Positions 51,210-63,195 of a DNA stretch of 64,000 nt are shown one piece after another. The first letter of the stretch is position 1. Every line of letters begins with the position of its first letter. The DNA lies in assembly GCA_018398805.1 (NCBI GenBank), contig JAGFBZ010002379.1, forward strand, positions 1,674,001 to 1,738,000. The letters run 5' to 3'. A model generated the notes under the pieces. The model worked only from the letters and a program-made list of their open reading frames with translations. It had not been told where the DNA came from and did not search any database. This DNA is from Hirundichthys speculiger (taxonomy: Eukaryota; Chordata; Actinopteri; Beloniformes; Exocoetidae). The position numbers and the translations under genes were made by a program.

Positions 51210-53149
51210 GAAAAAGAAAAAAGGAAGGGTAAACACTGATATTTTTTCTGTCAGAAAATGCCAGTTTAATGATTCTGTGACTGTAAATGGATTCTCATCC
51301 CTTTTGTAATAACACAACACACCCTGTAGTTTGCCTCTGCCTCCCACTTTCCTTTTTTTTTTTTTTTTTGATTCATCAGCTTTACATCACAATCAGCTTC
51401 TCCCAACATCCCACCGGCTTAATTGGAATTTACATGAACAAACTGTAAAATAGTCCTGCCTCTCTTGGGTGTTTTTAATAATTTTTTAAAAAATAATTTC
51501 TGCCTATAAGCAATATTTGATTTTAGTGCTGTGCAGTAAGAAGAGGAAAAGGGGAGTCTGGGAAAATTGATCGTAGTTCCCCTTTTCAATCGACGAACCA
51601 TTCTTGGGGGCCTTGCCAGCCTTTTTCCAAACTTTCTAGGATCATAGTCTGAGTGACTCAATGATTCTCATTTCTGGCTTTTAATTTTCTTTTTCAATAA
51701 TGCTGATAGGATGAATATTGACTGTGATGAAACAGTTGTAGAGAGCCACAGTCATTCGCTCCTAAGTTGCCTGCAGAAAAATGACATCTAAGCTGTTGTT
51801 TAGATATGATTCCTCTGTTGTAGGTTGCATGAATCATTCAAGACTTTACTGATTGTCAGTTTAATTGGACTGAAAGAGGTTTTAAAATGAAATTTTAAAA
51901 AAAAGTGTGTATTTGCAGTTTTGTACAGCAACAGCACAAAAAACCAAGAAACTTCAATTCAAACTTCCTTTAATCTCTTTAGATCACATTTCACATGGTT
52001 TCAGATGTAATAAGTCACACTTCCATCAAAGGGCAGGCCTCCGTCAGACTGTCAGAGTGGCTCTCACATCAACACCAGCGCCTGGACAGGACACACTATG
52101 TTTGGCGGGACCACACTGATAAAAATACAATGATGGCACATCCTGCTAGGCAGAGAGTGATCAGTGATCATTAGACTAATATTTGAACCCATCAACCATA
52201 ATGTTTGACTGTGTGCTGTTTTGTTGGTTTATGTTGTATAACTACCTAAAATGTACAGGCAGATCAATACTGGAGTGGCTGTAGAACAAAAGAAGGAAAT
52301 CCTTGAAAAGCTTTTATTTTGAGTGAAAAGCTGTGACATTTGAACATAAGAGTTGCTTAACAAGCTTAACTTAGATTTATGGTGGAGATGAGCAAAAGAC
52401 TCGAGACTGGACTTGGTAATTTCCACCACGGGGAAATCAGACAAAAACAAAATCAACTTACTGTTCCCTCAACTTTACTGAGCACAGTTTTTATTAACAT
52501 TTTACTACTTCTCTTTACTTCCTCTGGAATATCAGTAAAGTATGTCATCTTAGTGTTTCTTCCCCCATGCTCAAGCCACACTGGGTTTCAGTTTTATGTC
52601 TTTGAAACTTATTGAGTCCTGATTGAGTAATAAACCCGATTTTGCACTGTTGGATTGATAGCAACTTTAGTTACACGCAGTGCAGTCATTTTATGGATTA
52701 TTTCCATCATCTTTGTGCAGTATTGCTTTTTTTTTTTTATTATGTTGTCATTTTTATGAGCGACAACTTCATAGTTCTAATTGGCTGTGATGGCAATATT
52801 GAACAAGTGAAAAATGGTAATTTTATTGGTTGTAAGTCTTCTTCTAGGTTCTGCGGCTGATGTATGTGCTGTTGTTTTGTAATTGAAATTGTCACAAATA
52901 TGTGCCCGTAGGGGTATAGATGGGCCATACTCACACCCACTTCATTGCTGTTATTGTTGATTCATTTCCAGACAGGACCTTTGCTGCATGTCATACACCC
53001 TTTTTCCCCACTTGTGTCATACCTCATATCTTCTACTAACGTCTTTTGCTATCTAACAAAGGGTGTACATGCATCAAATTTTGGGGAGAAAAATCCTGTT
53101 TATGAGCCGACCCACTGAGAGGCTTTGTAACGCATTTTTGGTATTATTT

Positions 53150-53342
53150 GCTGACCTTGTTGGGACCACTTGTACTAGAGGGGAAGACCAGTCCTAATGA
53201 GGCAGAATGTAATTTCTGGAGTCTAGACTAGGGTTAGAGCCAAGGTGAGGGTTGAGATTAGGTTTTTGATTTTCCTGTATACAGTGAATGGAAATCAATG
53301 GGGTATCCTCATAAGGATGGCTGTACAAACTTGTGTGTGTTA
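53150..53342 (+). repeat. interspersed repeat with GT tail
   Basis: Contains 'actagggttagagccaaggt', 'gtgagggttgagattaggtt', 'gaatggaaatcaatggggta' and 'cctcataaggatggctgtac', ending in tgtgtgtgt. This is the wording of a repeat widely seen in fish introns ('agggttagggttag ... gtcctcacaaagatag ... gtgtgtg'). Confidence 0.5.
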
Positions 53343-53600
53343 GCCGTTGTTGTCTATATCCTGCCAGAAAGAGATTTTCTCTTCCTCTGGTCAGACTCAT
53401 GTGGGAGTTTGTTGTTTTGCTTGCATGGGGCAACTTGCCTCAAAAAAAAAAACGAACACCTTTGCTAATACCCAATTAGTAGACACATTTTGTTGAACAC
53501 AAACACTTATCCTGATTACACTTACACAAGAGACTTTGGAAGCGTGTAAACTCACTACACGGAACTAAATCCCTCTTTCTTTGATTTTATTCTTTCATAG

Positions 53601-53737
53601 ACAACATCAGGCGAGGATATGCGAGATTTCACCAAAGTACTGAAGAACAAATTCCGATCTAAGAAGTATTTTGCCAAGCATCCAAGGCTGGGCTACCTGC
53701 CTGTCCAGACAGTTTTAGAGGGAGACAACATGGAAAC
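53601..53737 (+). CDS. utrn: utrophin exon e70
   Basis: 137 nt, as DMD exon 70. It reads [40 protein letters not shown] and GDNMET, with Thr split [26 protein letters not shown] is the utrophin form (dystrophin [23 protein letters not shown]). It follows the ZZ domain and leads into the C-terminal tail. Donor gtaagt is consensus. Confidence 0.97.
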
Positions 53738-55970
53738 GTAAGTAGCCCTTAAATAAGTTTGAGACTCAACATAAGTCTTAAATCTGGTTTAAGGCGGAAG
53801 AAAAAGGTCCTCAAATGCAATAGTCAATGTGTTTCCTCTTTGAGGAAATATGCTATTTCACTCTTGTACTAGGGATTCTAGGGATGCTTCTTTCCATTAA
53901 AGAGTTTTTCCATGTTTAAAAAAAAACACTTTGAATTTAACTTGAAGGGATATTTTATTTAAGGAAGCGTTGTCTGGCTCTTGTGGTAACTACTGGACTC
54001 GCGTTCCAGTGTTGCGACAGCTGAGTATCTCTTTACGGCACCATGTCACATATCACCAACAATGAAACTAGCTCACAGAGCTACAGAGGACATACAGCTC
54101 AAAGAGACTTGAAAAAATAATGGTGGAGGAGAAAACACCGGGAACCAAGCAAAGACGAAGCCAGATGAATCCTGAAAAGTGTCGAAAAAGAAACCTAAGA
54201 TCCACACCTATGGGGGTGGGGGGTGGGCGCTGCTGAGCTAAAAAGTTCCTTTGTGCTGTCTTAAAGCCAGACCTTTGAATGTAAATCACTTGATAATGTG
54301 GCAATGCCAATTTAAATATTAAATTTAATACCCTGATCCTACATAATAGGCCAGTGGGGGTCAACTCTCACACTTAGAAATTCAATTTTGATTTGTGATT
54401 GACTTGCTTCTGTCTAGTAGGTGTGCATGGTTTCTTAGTTCTCAGCCAGATCAGCTTCCTGTTTGCAATATTCTGGGTTCAAAAGGCAAACAGCTGTGGC
54501 CAAAATGCTGAACTCAAGGTTTCACAAAGACAGCCCACAAACCAAGACCTGACATCGATGGAGAAGCTTCCCATCTGACCAAGGCTGATATGGTTAACAC
54601 TGTGAAACTCTTAATCCAAGCATCTGTTCCTAAACCTAACCAAGTATTTTTGTCCAAACCTAACCAGTCAGGAAGAGAAAATAAGAATAATACTCACAAT
54701 AAATGGCTGTCTATTGTTTTCCAAGTGCACCCATTCAGTCTTAATGTCAATAATATATTGACTGCCAATATAGATCCTAATTTACATGCAGAGTGTTGTC
54801 ATTACTGCAGTTGTTGCAGGGCGCAGTTTATACTCCCAATTCTTAGCTGTCAGAGCTTGTCGCATGTTTTTCTAATACCGTGCAGCTCTAATTATAAGTT
54901 ATAAAATAGATGCAAGCAGAACTCAAACCCAAGTCTTCTGGATGCTCAGTACCAGTTTTCTATTGTAGCCAACATAGTTTGTGCCCTACTGTGTATTGCA
55001 CACCTGACCTCCAAAAGGTTCTTGAGCAAAAGACTCTCTGACAGGATTTCCTGAAGTCAAATTTCTCTCAAAGTTGAAGCTTTTGTCTCCAATGTAAGAT
55101 GCTTGATTCACATTATTTTCTGCAGATCAGCACAAGACTGTAAACAAAGCATTTTTAAAGTCTGGTTAGCATCCCCCATGACAAACACAATACCCAAAGT
55201 TATTCTTGCTGTGACATGAAAAAGTCTCATACAGAGGAATATGTCTTATTGTGTCTGCTTTGGGCTGATAGTTCTCACTATGTTTATGTATTTATTTACA
55301 TGATGGTCCTGGAGCCATCACTGCACTGTAAATCCTCTGTCTGCAGCACTGGCCACTTTGAGATCATATGTCTTATTTATGTCTCTTATGCTGGCACTTG
55401 TAAATCCCCCTGGAGAGCCATTTAACTAGGCCAACATTATGCAGATGACCCAGTCGTGCACCTCATCCTCCCCAACAGAGCGCCTGAGCTCTTTTGAAAA
55501 GTAGCAGATTAGCACATGTGCTTTGAGACAGCTGTTTTATGCCCATTCTGTTCCTCTATACAATGAAACTATGTCTTTTTCTCTCAGTATTTTCATGAAC
55601 TATGCCGTCACACATGCTGGATACTCTCAGTGCTTAATTTCTCACTTGTGCTCTTTTACTTTTGACCAAGAAAGTTTAGCAATATTTTAAGCACAAAAAG
55701 CCCCAGAAGTGTTATATACGGTGAACACAATGAGTCACCTGTTGACTCACAATAGCTCTCCTCCACCTTAAGTTGTACACAGGCTCAGATGGATTGTGCT
55801 GCCTCTTTCATCCATACCATCCCTGTCCATCCTCCTCCTCACCTCCCACCTCACTCCATTTTAACTTCCCCTTCACTCTGAAAAATGACTCCTGCAAAGC
55901 TGCCTGCCTGAGAAATGTCTAAAAGGCAAAGAAATACTTGCAAAACCACACAGGTTTTGTGTGGGTCTTG

Positions 55971-56051
55971 ATATATATATCTATATCTATATATACATCT
56001 ATATATATCTATATCTATATATATATATCTATATATATATATATATATATA

Positions 56052-56130
<79 letters not shown>
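55971..56130. repeat. (AT)n microsatellite with TCTA interruptions
   Basis: About 160 bp of TA repeats. Its left half has repeated tatctatatc variants, its right half pure TA. Confidence 0.96.
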
Positions 56131-56134
<4 letters not shown>

Positions 56135-56137
<3 letters not shown>

Positions 56138-57373
56138 TCACCAGGCACTTTGTTTCCACCTTGCTAGTACCAGGTTGGACCCCCTTTGCCTTCAGAACTG
56201 CCTTAATCCTTCATGACATAGATTCAACAAGGTACTGGAAACATTCCTCAGAGAGTGTGGTCCATATTGACATGATAGCTTTCATCCATATAGTCATCAT
56301 GATAGTTGCTGCAGATTTGTCAGCTGCACATCCATGATGTGAATCTCCCGTTCCACCACATCCCAAAGGGGCTCTTTTGGATTGAGATCTGGTGACTGTG
56401 GAGGTCATTTGAGTCCAGTGAACTCATTGCCATGTTCAAGAAACCAGTCTGAGATGATTAGCGCTTTATGACATGGCGCATTATCCTGCTGGAAGTATCC
56501 ATCAGAAGATGGGTACACTGTGGTCATAAGGGGATGGACATGGTCAGCAACAATACTCAGGTAGGCTGTGGCGTTGACACAATGCTCAATTGGTACTAAT
56601 GGGCCCAAAGTGTGCCAGGAAAATATCCCCCACACCATTACACCCATTACACCACCACCTGCAGCCTGAACCGTTGATACAAGGCAGGATGGATCCATGC
56701 TTTTATGTTGTTGACGCTAAATTCTGACCCTACCATCCGAATGTCACAGCAGAAATCAAGACACTCATCAGACCAGGCAACGTTTTTTCTTCTATTGTCC
56801 AGTTTTGGTGAGCCTGTGCAGATTGTAGCTTCAGTTTCTTGTTCTTAGCTGATAGCAGTGGCACCTGGTGTGGTCTTCTGCTGCTGGAGCCGATCTGCCT
56901 CAAGGTTGGACGTGTTGTGCGTTCAGAGATGCTCTTCTGCATACCTCGTTGTAAGGAGTGGTCATTTGAGTTACAGTTGCCTTTGAATCAGCTCGAACCA
57001 GTCTGGCCATTCTCCTCTGACCTCTGGCATCAAAAAGGCATTTGTGGCCCACAGAACTGCCGCTCACTGGATATTGTCTCATTTTCGGACCATTCCCTGT
57101 AAACTCTAGAGATGGTTGTGGTGAAAATCCCAGTAGATCAGCAGTTTCTGAACTACTGAGACCAGCCTGTCTGGCACCAACAACCATGCCACGTTCAAAG
57201 TTACTTAAATCACCTTTCTTCCCCATTCTGATGCCTGGTTTGAACTGAGGCAGATGGTCTTGACCATGTCTACGTGCCTAAATGCATTGAGTTGCTGCCT
57301 TGTGATTGGCTGATTAGAAATGTGTGTTAACGAGCAGTTGGACAGGTGTACCTAATAAAGTGGCCGGTGAGTG
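56135..57373 (-). mobile_element. Tc1-like DNA transposon, degraded (family with 'cactcaccggccacttt' ends)
   Basis: About 1.24 kb, bounded by cactcaccaggcactttg at the left and, inverted, cactcaccggccactttatt at the right, with TA on both flanks. This terminal sequence is abundant in fish genomes. The transposase is on the - strand in pieces: GKKGDLSNFERGMVVGARQA with SSSETADLLGFS (DNA-binding start, about 57223-57120), TPYNEVCRRASLNAQ, WTIEEKTLPGLM-like region, then GVMVWGIFSWHTLGPLVPIE and FQQDNAPCHKALIISDWF (about 56640-56440), the second catalytic Asp being in QQDNAPCH. The pieces lie in different frames, so the gene is inactive. Confidence 0.9.
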
Positions 57374-59593
57374 TATTTAATATACACAGGAAAAGAGCAG
57401 AGACATGGATACATTAATATTTATTTTTCATAATCTTCAACTACATGTAGATATGAATATTGAAACAATTAACTCGCCATTTTTCATGATTTAGTGTCTT
57501 AATATTGTAAATCAATAAATTAGGGTATTTCTGACATCTATAGATTCAAGACGAATTTTCTTTTCTTGTATTTGAAGTGTAAACAATATTAATATAGTTC
57601 ATGTTCTCTGTTGATCAAGACCTTTTGAATTCACGGTTGGATTCCTTTGGTCATCTTAATAAAATGAACTTTTTAGAAGTGTAAATTTTTACATTAGTGT
57701 AGCTTTTGCCATCCCTTGCGCACTTTTATCGCCATCCCTTGCTTCACTCTTCTCTTCTGCATTTTCTTTTTTTTTATTCCACCCACTTGTTTTCTCTGAA
57801 ACCACTGCATCCTCTTACCTACTACTTCTGTCTTTGCTTCATTTCACGGCAGATAGGATTTTCGATTCGTCACAGCTATATTTTATAATTTGAAAGAACC
57901 ATTCCAATCGTTTCCCACTCAGTCTTGTTTTTTTTTTTTCCACTTTGCAACCTACATGACCTCATACGAGATGAGTCTGCTGCATTTGGTTTTGCAAAGA
58001 GATTAATGGCCTCGAACATGCATTTCAAAGCGACTGTTTTTGTCCTTTTTTGTTTTTTTCCATTTCAAGTATAAATAAGAGCATTTTCTTGAGGACAAGC
58101 TAATACCAAACTGAAAAGGTTTTTGGTAGTTATCTGGAAAAAGTAGATTTTTTATTTACAGGTCAACCTAAAGTTGTTTATACCAATGTTACATTTTAGT
58201 TTTTAATACCCAAGACATACAAGTTTATGTTTCCTAGGCCTTCAGGTCCTCACTGACCGAAAAAAAAAAAAGGGACGGGGGAAGGAGCTAAATAAGCAGT
58301 ACTCACCAAGCTGACTTATTGATTTATTTGGAAACCTTTCAGGCCATTAACAGAGGAAGGAAAAAAAACAAAGAAAAAAAAACAAGAAAACATGCAACTA
58401 CATACTTTGTCATACTTTTGTCAAATCCCTCAAGATGACAAAAGACTTTGGCTCTTTGATAGTTTCTTTCGGTTTTTCTCAGTCAGCAGATTCATGTTTT
58501 CTAAAAGAAAAAGTTTGATTTCTATAAAATGATGAAGTATACAAATGATGGCATAAGATTTACAAAGATTTTATAGCTTGTGAAAAGCTTCTTTTTTTCC
58601 ATTAGAACATTGCCATCTTTTATCCTGATAGTGTGTTTATAATATTTATTGTAATTCAGATTCTGTTCTAATTTGTTTGGCTGATTAGGTTTCTTTATGA
58701 ATGATTTTTTTTATTCGAGGCTGCTAAAGATTTCTTCACAGCTCATCTGATGCAGATATTTAATAAAAATGTCAGTGAATCTGAAAAAGAGAGCAAAGCT
58801 TAAGCTGGTCCTCTGTCTCTGTCATTAGAAATGCCTTCACTCCTCAATACAAACTATTTCTTCTATGACACTGAAAATTCTGTTACACAATACATTTCAG
58901 AAATGTAAAAATTCATTTAATGAACACTACATACAGTCTACAAAACTATCAGTCTGGGCATAGATAAAAACTGATGTCTCTCCTTAGTTCACATGGTTTA
59001 TTTTACTGTATCCAAAATGTTTTTAAGTCCAGCTTCAAAGTGTGTAAATTTGAAAAAAAAAAAAACGTGTTTCATTATATGGATTATTTTGTACATTTAT
59101 AGTTTTAAGAATTTAAGGTTGATGCATTCTAACAATATCATAGTGAATTAATAAAGCTCATTCACTACATTGCTAATCAGAAGAATCTATCACTTTGACA
59201 AATCTGATTTGAGTTTCTTAAAAATAAATGAATTAAAAAAATATGAATAAAATTGTTTAGGTCCTGCAGAGCCAATGGTGCTTTACATCCCATAAAGACA
59301 ATAGAGACTAACGTTCATGAATGATCCGAACGTTTTTTTAGTAGCCAGTTGTTGACCCGGTGTATATGGATACTTGGATGTTGTCACAAGCACCTGATGC
59401 AGATGTTGGTGACGGTATTACATGCCTTCCCTGTGTGTTGAGTCAAACAGCTCAGCAAGTGGACAGACATCTTTCCCCACTTCTTCCTCCACCTGGTGTG
59501 TTTTCTGTCTCAAACCCTATGTGTAGTTTTAAACCTGTAATGTTTTGTGGTACCTTCATTCCCTTTCCCTCCTTCCCTCCGATTCTCTTACAG

Positions 59594-59632
59594 TCCCGTC
59601 ACCCTCATCAGCATGTGTCCGGAGCAGTATGA
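59594..59632 (+). CDS. utrn: utrophin exon e71 (micro-exon)
   Basis: 39 nt, as DMD exon 71. It completes Thr (AC|T) and reads PVTLISMCPEQY, ending GA that G of e72 completes to Glu. The utrophin counterpart is PITLISMWPEHYD; dystrophin has PVTLINFWPVDS here, so LISM-PE-Y marks utrophin. The aromatic W of human is Cys here. Exons 71-74 are alternatively spliced in DMD, and this 39-nt exon keeps frame if skipped. Donor gtgagt. Confidence 0.95.
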   Translation, partial: SRHPHQHVSGAV

Positions 59633-60119
59633 GTGAGTATTTACGCCACCAGAAACTGCACCCCATCTCCAGACTGGAATGCATTTAAACGACACCTCCT
59701 TTGCTCCCTTCTTTCCTCACTGACCTCCACCTCCCCCAATCGCCCTCATCCACGCTCCAATTAAACCGTGGCTGCATTGCATGTTGCCTGACTACTTGCC
59801 TTCCTGCCTGATCCATTGGCTGAACATGCGGCCAAAAAGAGCTCACTCACTGTCTCCTTCCTCTCTTCATCAAAGCATCCAACTAGCGTTCAGTTGCTCA
59901 TCCCAGCCAGGCTGTCAAAAACCACACAGTTGCTCTGTAGATCATCCCTCTCTCCCTTTTCTGTCTAGGATCAACGGATTTGTTTCTAGGAACTGTTGCA
60001 AGGGGCCATTAGGTTGTGTTTAAATGAATGTGTGTGCATGTACCTGTGAATATCTGTTTCAATGAGGCTGTTTGAGCATACCAGATCTCATTCATCTCCA
60101 TTACCCCATTCATTTCCAG
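59633..60119. other. intron e71-e72
   Basis: 487 bp, pyrimidine-rich, no recognised element. Acceptor 'accccattcatttccag'. Confidence 0.9.
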
Positions 60120-60185
60120 GCTGTCCCAGTCACCTCAGCTCTCTCATGACGACACCCACTCCAGGATAGAGCAATATGCCAGCAG
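60120..60185 (+). CDS. utrn: utrophin exon e72
   Basis: 66 nt, as DMD exon 72. It completes Glu and reads LSQSPQLSHDDTHSRIEQYA and S with Arg split AG|. SPQL-HDDTHSRIE-YA is common to dystrophin and utrophin and precedes the syntrophin-binding part; IEQYA is the utrophin form (dystrophin IEHYA). Donor gtatgc. The next exon (expected 66 nt, beginning LAQMER-like) was not found before 64000. Confidence 0.96.
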
Positions 60186-61394
60186 GTATGCATTGCAATC
60201 TGCAGTCACCATTTCATCATCTTGGATGACAAGTACACATACAGTGGCGTACAATGCTTGATGGGAAATTTTCTGTTACTGTGAACAGTTGGATAAATGA
60301 TGAACGAGCCACCTTAGAGTTGAAGATGAAACATTCTCAGATCTGTTTTACACAAACAGAAAAGGACCGCTGGGCACAGATTTCAGTGTTTAGGCAATAA
60401 GGTTTTGGACATTAGCTGTTATGGCATTGGCATCCATCACCAGGACAAGCCAAGTGATGTAAATATCTGAACTTTATAAATCACCTTGCTTAAAATATTG
60501 AACAAGTTCATCATATTTAAACTTGATGCCTTTTGGGAATCAGGTCACCTTTTACTCATAAATTCACAGTGGCAGAAATGTTGATCAGGGGTGTAAAATT
60601 CAAAATAGCTGCACCACATTAAAAAATTAGGACGAGAAACATATTAATAAGCACCATGTGGGTATTTTTAACTTGTTTGCTGTAGTTTACTACAGTAAGG
60701 AATCCAGAATATTTCAGACCATTTTCCAAGGAATGCATTTTTCCTTTTCCCCAGTTATACTTCCTCTCAATCTGTCATTTAAAGTCATGACTGTACAACA
60801 GTATTATGACATAACCTAAATACAACAATCAATGCAAACATGAATATGTAATGACATCTCCATGAATTAATAATAAACCCAAACCCTTTCTTAAATGAGA
60901 AGGAAAAGAGTTAAATGCTTGTATTTGTTCTGCTGGAAATTCAATGAAACCCCAAATGACATTTAATGACAAAAGATGGCTATTTAGTTCACTCATTTTT
61001 AAGTTATGAGTGACTTTGGGATAATCATTTTGCTGTTTACTCTCATTATACAGTGAACCCCACTTTAAATGACACTTCAGGCTCAAAATGAAGCATAAAG
61101 AGAACTTGTGAGCCAAAATCAAAGGATGTTGTTTCTGTTTGGGGACTGAACTAAATCTACTGAGCTGAAAAAATGAAAAGGAAGGAACTTTCATTTCTAC
61201 TGAAGATAGAAATGAGTGTTTTGCTTTCATTTATGTGCTTGAAGTGCCTCTTTGAAACCTGTTTGTTGCAATGAAAGCAGCAAAGCATTCTCCCGTTTTC
61301 CCTCAAAGAGCGCCTGAGCCACTAATCACCATCAGCAAGACGTGGATTTCTCTTTTGTTGAACTTTGGCTGTGCTACTTTTAACAAAAGAAAAG

Positions 61395-61465
61395 TACACT
61401 CACTAACCACTTCATTATTGAAACTTGCTAGAAGTGTGTTCGATTCCCTTTTGCCCTGAGAAGTG
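61395..61465 (+). mobile_element. terminal fragment of the 56135-type Tc1-like family
   Basis: tacactcactaaccacttca followed by 'acttgctagaagtgtgttcg' and 'attcccttttgccctgagaa' parallels the left end of the element at 56135 (cactcaccaggcacttt, cttgctagtaccaggttgga, cccctttgccttcagaa). Only about 70 bp remain. Confidence 0.7.
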
Positions 61466-62168
61466 ATTTCTTTCGTAGAGTCTCTGTGTAGAAGTCAATT
61501 CATGTCCCAGTTTTAGTAAGCCTTTCTCCAGGCGGCCTCCTGTTTTATTCTATAGTAATAGAACCCAGAATGGCTCCTCTGCTTGAAGTTTAACCTGTTG
61601 TCCATTGAGGGAGGCACTTGTGCAAACCTTGTTTTTTTTTAACCATAGGATATTTAACAATACTGTTATTTTTCAATCATCTCGGTCTGGTGGCTCCTCT
61701 GTAGCCTCTCGCTCTGTCTAGAGTCTTGCAGCTCAAAGGAAGGATTTTTTTTTGTTGTTTTGTTTTTTTTCCTTCAGTAAACTGTAAACACCTTTGGTTG
61801 TGAAGTACCCAGTTGATGAGCACTTTCTGAAACACACAGCTAAGGCTGTCTGGCAAAACTATTTGTGCAGAGTTAAAAGCCACATAAATCACAGTTGTTT
61901 TCCTTTTTCATGCTGAATTTGAGCTTCATCACATCTCATTTGGGATTTGAGAAGCAGCTCACAGGTGTATAAAGTATATCAATATCTTCTTGAAGTTTTT
62001 TGTTGATAAATAATGAACCATAATTTCTTTGGAAAAATGCTGATGTAGCACAAATGTCAAATTTTTTACCACAGTGACATTTTTAAGTAATTTTTTGTGT
62101 GTCAGGGAAGGTAAATACTGCAACTTTCACAAAAGTCTTGAAAATCATTCACGCTTTTGTGTTAAGTT

Positions 62169-63195
62169 ATGTTCAAAATAATAGCAGTGAATTAAACTCA
62201 AATTACCTAAATATGTTATTAATTAACTAACAGGAAGTTAAGTTAAAGGAATATAAGGCTGATAAAGAAAATAGCAGTGTGGAGTTCAGTTGGTGAGTTC
62301 ATTCTGTGAAAAAACGGGTGACAAACACGTGACCCTTATTTAAGGACGAAGGCAGTAAATGTACATGCTGGTTATAGCACATTTCTCTGAAAATCTGAGT
62401 CAAATTGGTTGTTCCAGACATTATTCAGAAGACCAGCATACTTTCATTAAAAGGTTGATTGGAAAGAGGGGAAATTATAAATAAGTTTAGAAAATGATAA
62501 TCTGCTCATCCAAAATGATCTCAAGTTCTGGCAACCACAACCAGATGTGGAAAAAAACAGAAAACTACCATTCAAATGGATTGTACAATAGCCAAAATGA
62601 CAAAGACTCAGCCAATGATCACCTTCAGGGTGATCAAAAAAGATCTGAAGTTACCTGTGAGGACTGTAACAGTTGGAAGACGTCTATGTGAAGTCAAGCT
62701 ATCAGCAAGAAGCCTCCACAAACTCCTGTTGTTGAAAAAAAATAACATACTAAGAAGGTTACAGTTTGCCAAAGAACACATTAAAGAGTAAATGGTGCAA
62801 CATTTTCTGGACTGATGAAAGTGAGGTTGTTCTTTTTGGGTCTAGGATCTGCAGACAGTTTGGTCAGATGACCCCCAAACACTCAATTCAAGCCACAGTA
62901 CACTGAAGACAGTGAAGCACGGTGGAGCAAGCATCATGATATGGGGATGTTTCTCATACTACGGTCTGTTGGGTCTATTTATCACATACCAGGGATCATG
63001 GATCAGTTTGAATACATCAAAACACTTGAAGAGGTCATGTTGCCTCATGCTGAAGAGGAAATGTTCTTGAAATGGGTGTTTCAACAAGACGATGGCCTCC
63101 AAACACTCCAGTAAGCAGCAGCATCTTGGTTCCAGACCAACAACATGAAGGTTATGGAGTAGCCAGCACCATCCCTGGACCTGGATCCAGTGTCA
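62169..63195 (+). mobile_element. degraded Tc1-like DNA transposon, copy 2 (same family as 10016-11240)
   Basis: Starts with 'gttcaaaataatagcagtga', with a second atagcagtgtgg near 62271. The transposase on the + strand includes [40 protein letters not shown] and [12 protein letters not shown] (DNA-binding part, about 62597-62790), then FWTDESEVVLFGS (about 62805-62840, first catalytic Asp) and FQQDDGLQTLQ (about 63080-63115, second Asp). Stops and frame changes break it. It ends abruptly near 63193 after the stretch shared with copy 1, so the 3' end is missing. Confidence 0.85.

Larger units (their letters stand above)
49130..53600. other. intron e69-e70, 4.5 kb
   Basis: Contains an unexplained minus-strand open frame (50728-51090), a 43-C/20-A homopolymer block (51147-51209) and a repeat with a GT tail (53150-53342). 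Elsewhere AT-rich with no recognised content. Acceptor 'tattctttcatag'. Confidence 0.83.
53738..59593. other. intron e70-e71, 5.9 kb
   Basis: Carries an AT microsatellite (55971-56130) directly abutting a Tc1-like element (56135-57373). The rest (53738-55970, 57376-59593) is AT-rich with homopolymers and no recognised gene. Acceptor 'cctccgattctcttacag'. Confidence 0.85.

Noticed and set aside
51121..51347. Open frames with poly-Pro/poly-Lys or poly-Gly/poly-Phe
   Set aside because: Translation of the C43/A20 homopolymer block.
55851..56216. Open frames made of Ile-Tyr repeats
   Set aside because: Translation of the TA microsatellite.
60829..61230. 133-codon open frame on the minus strand
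   Set aside because: No recognisable domain, AT-rich intron, residues dominated by F, L, S and K; likely chance, although it is the longest non-exonic frame outside transposons.
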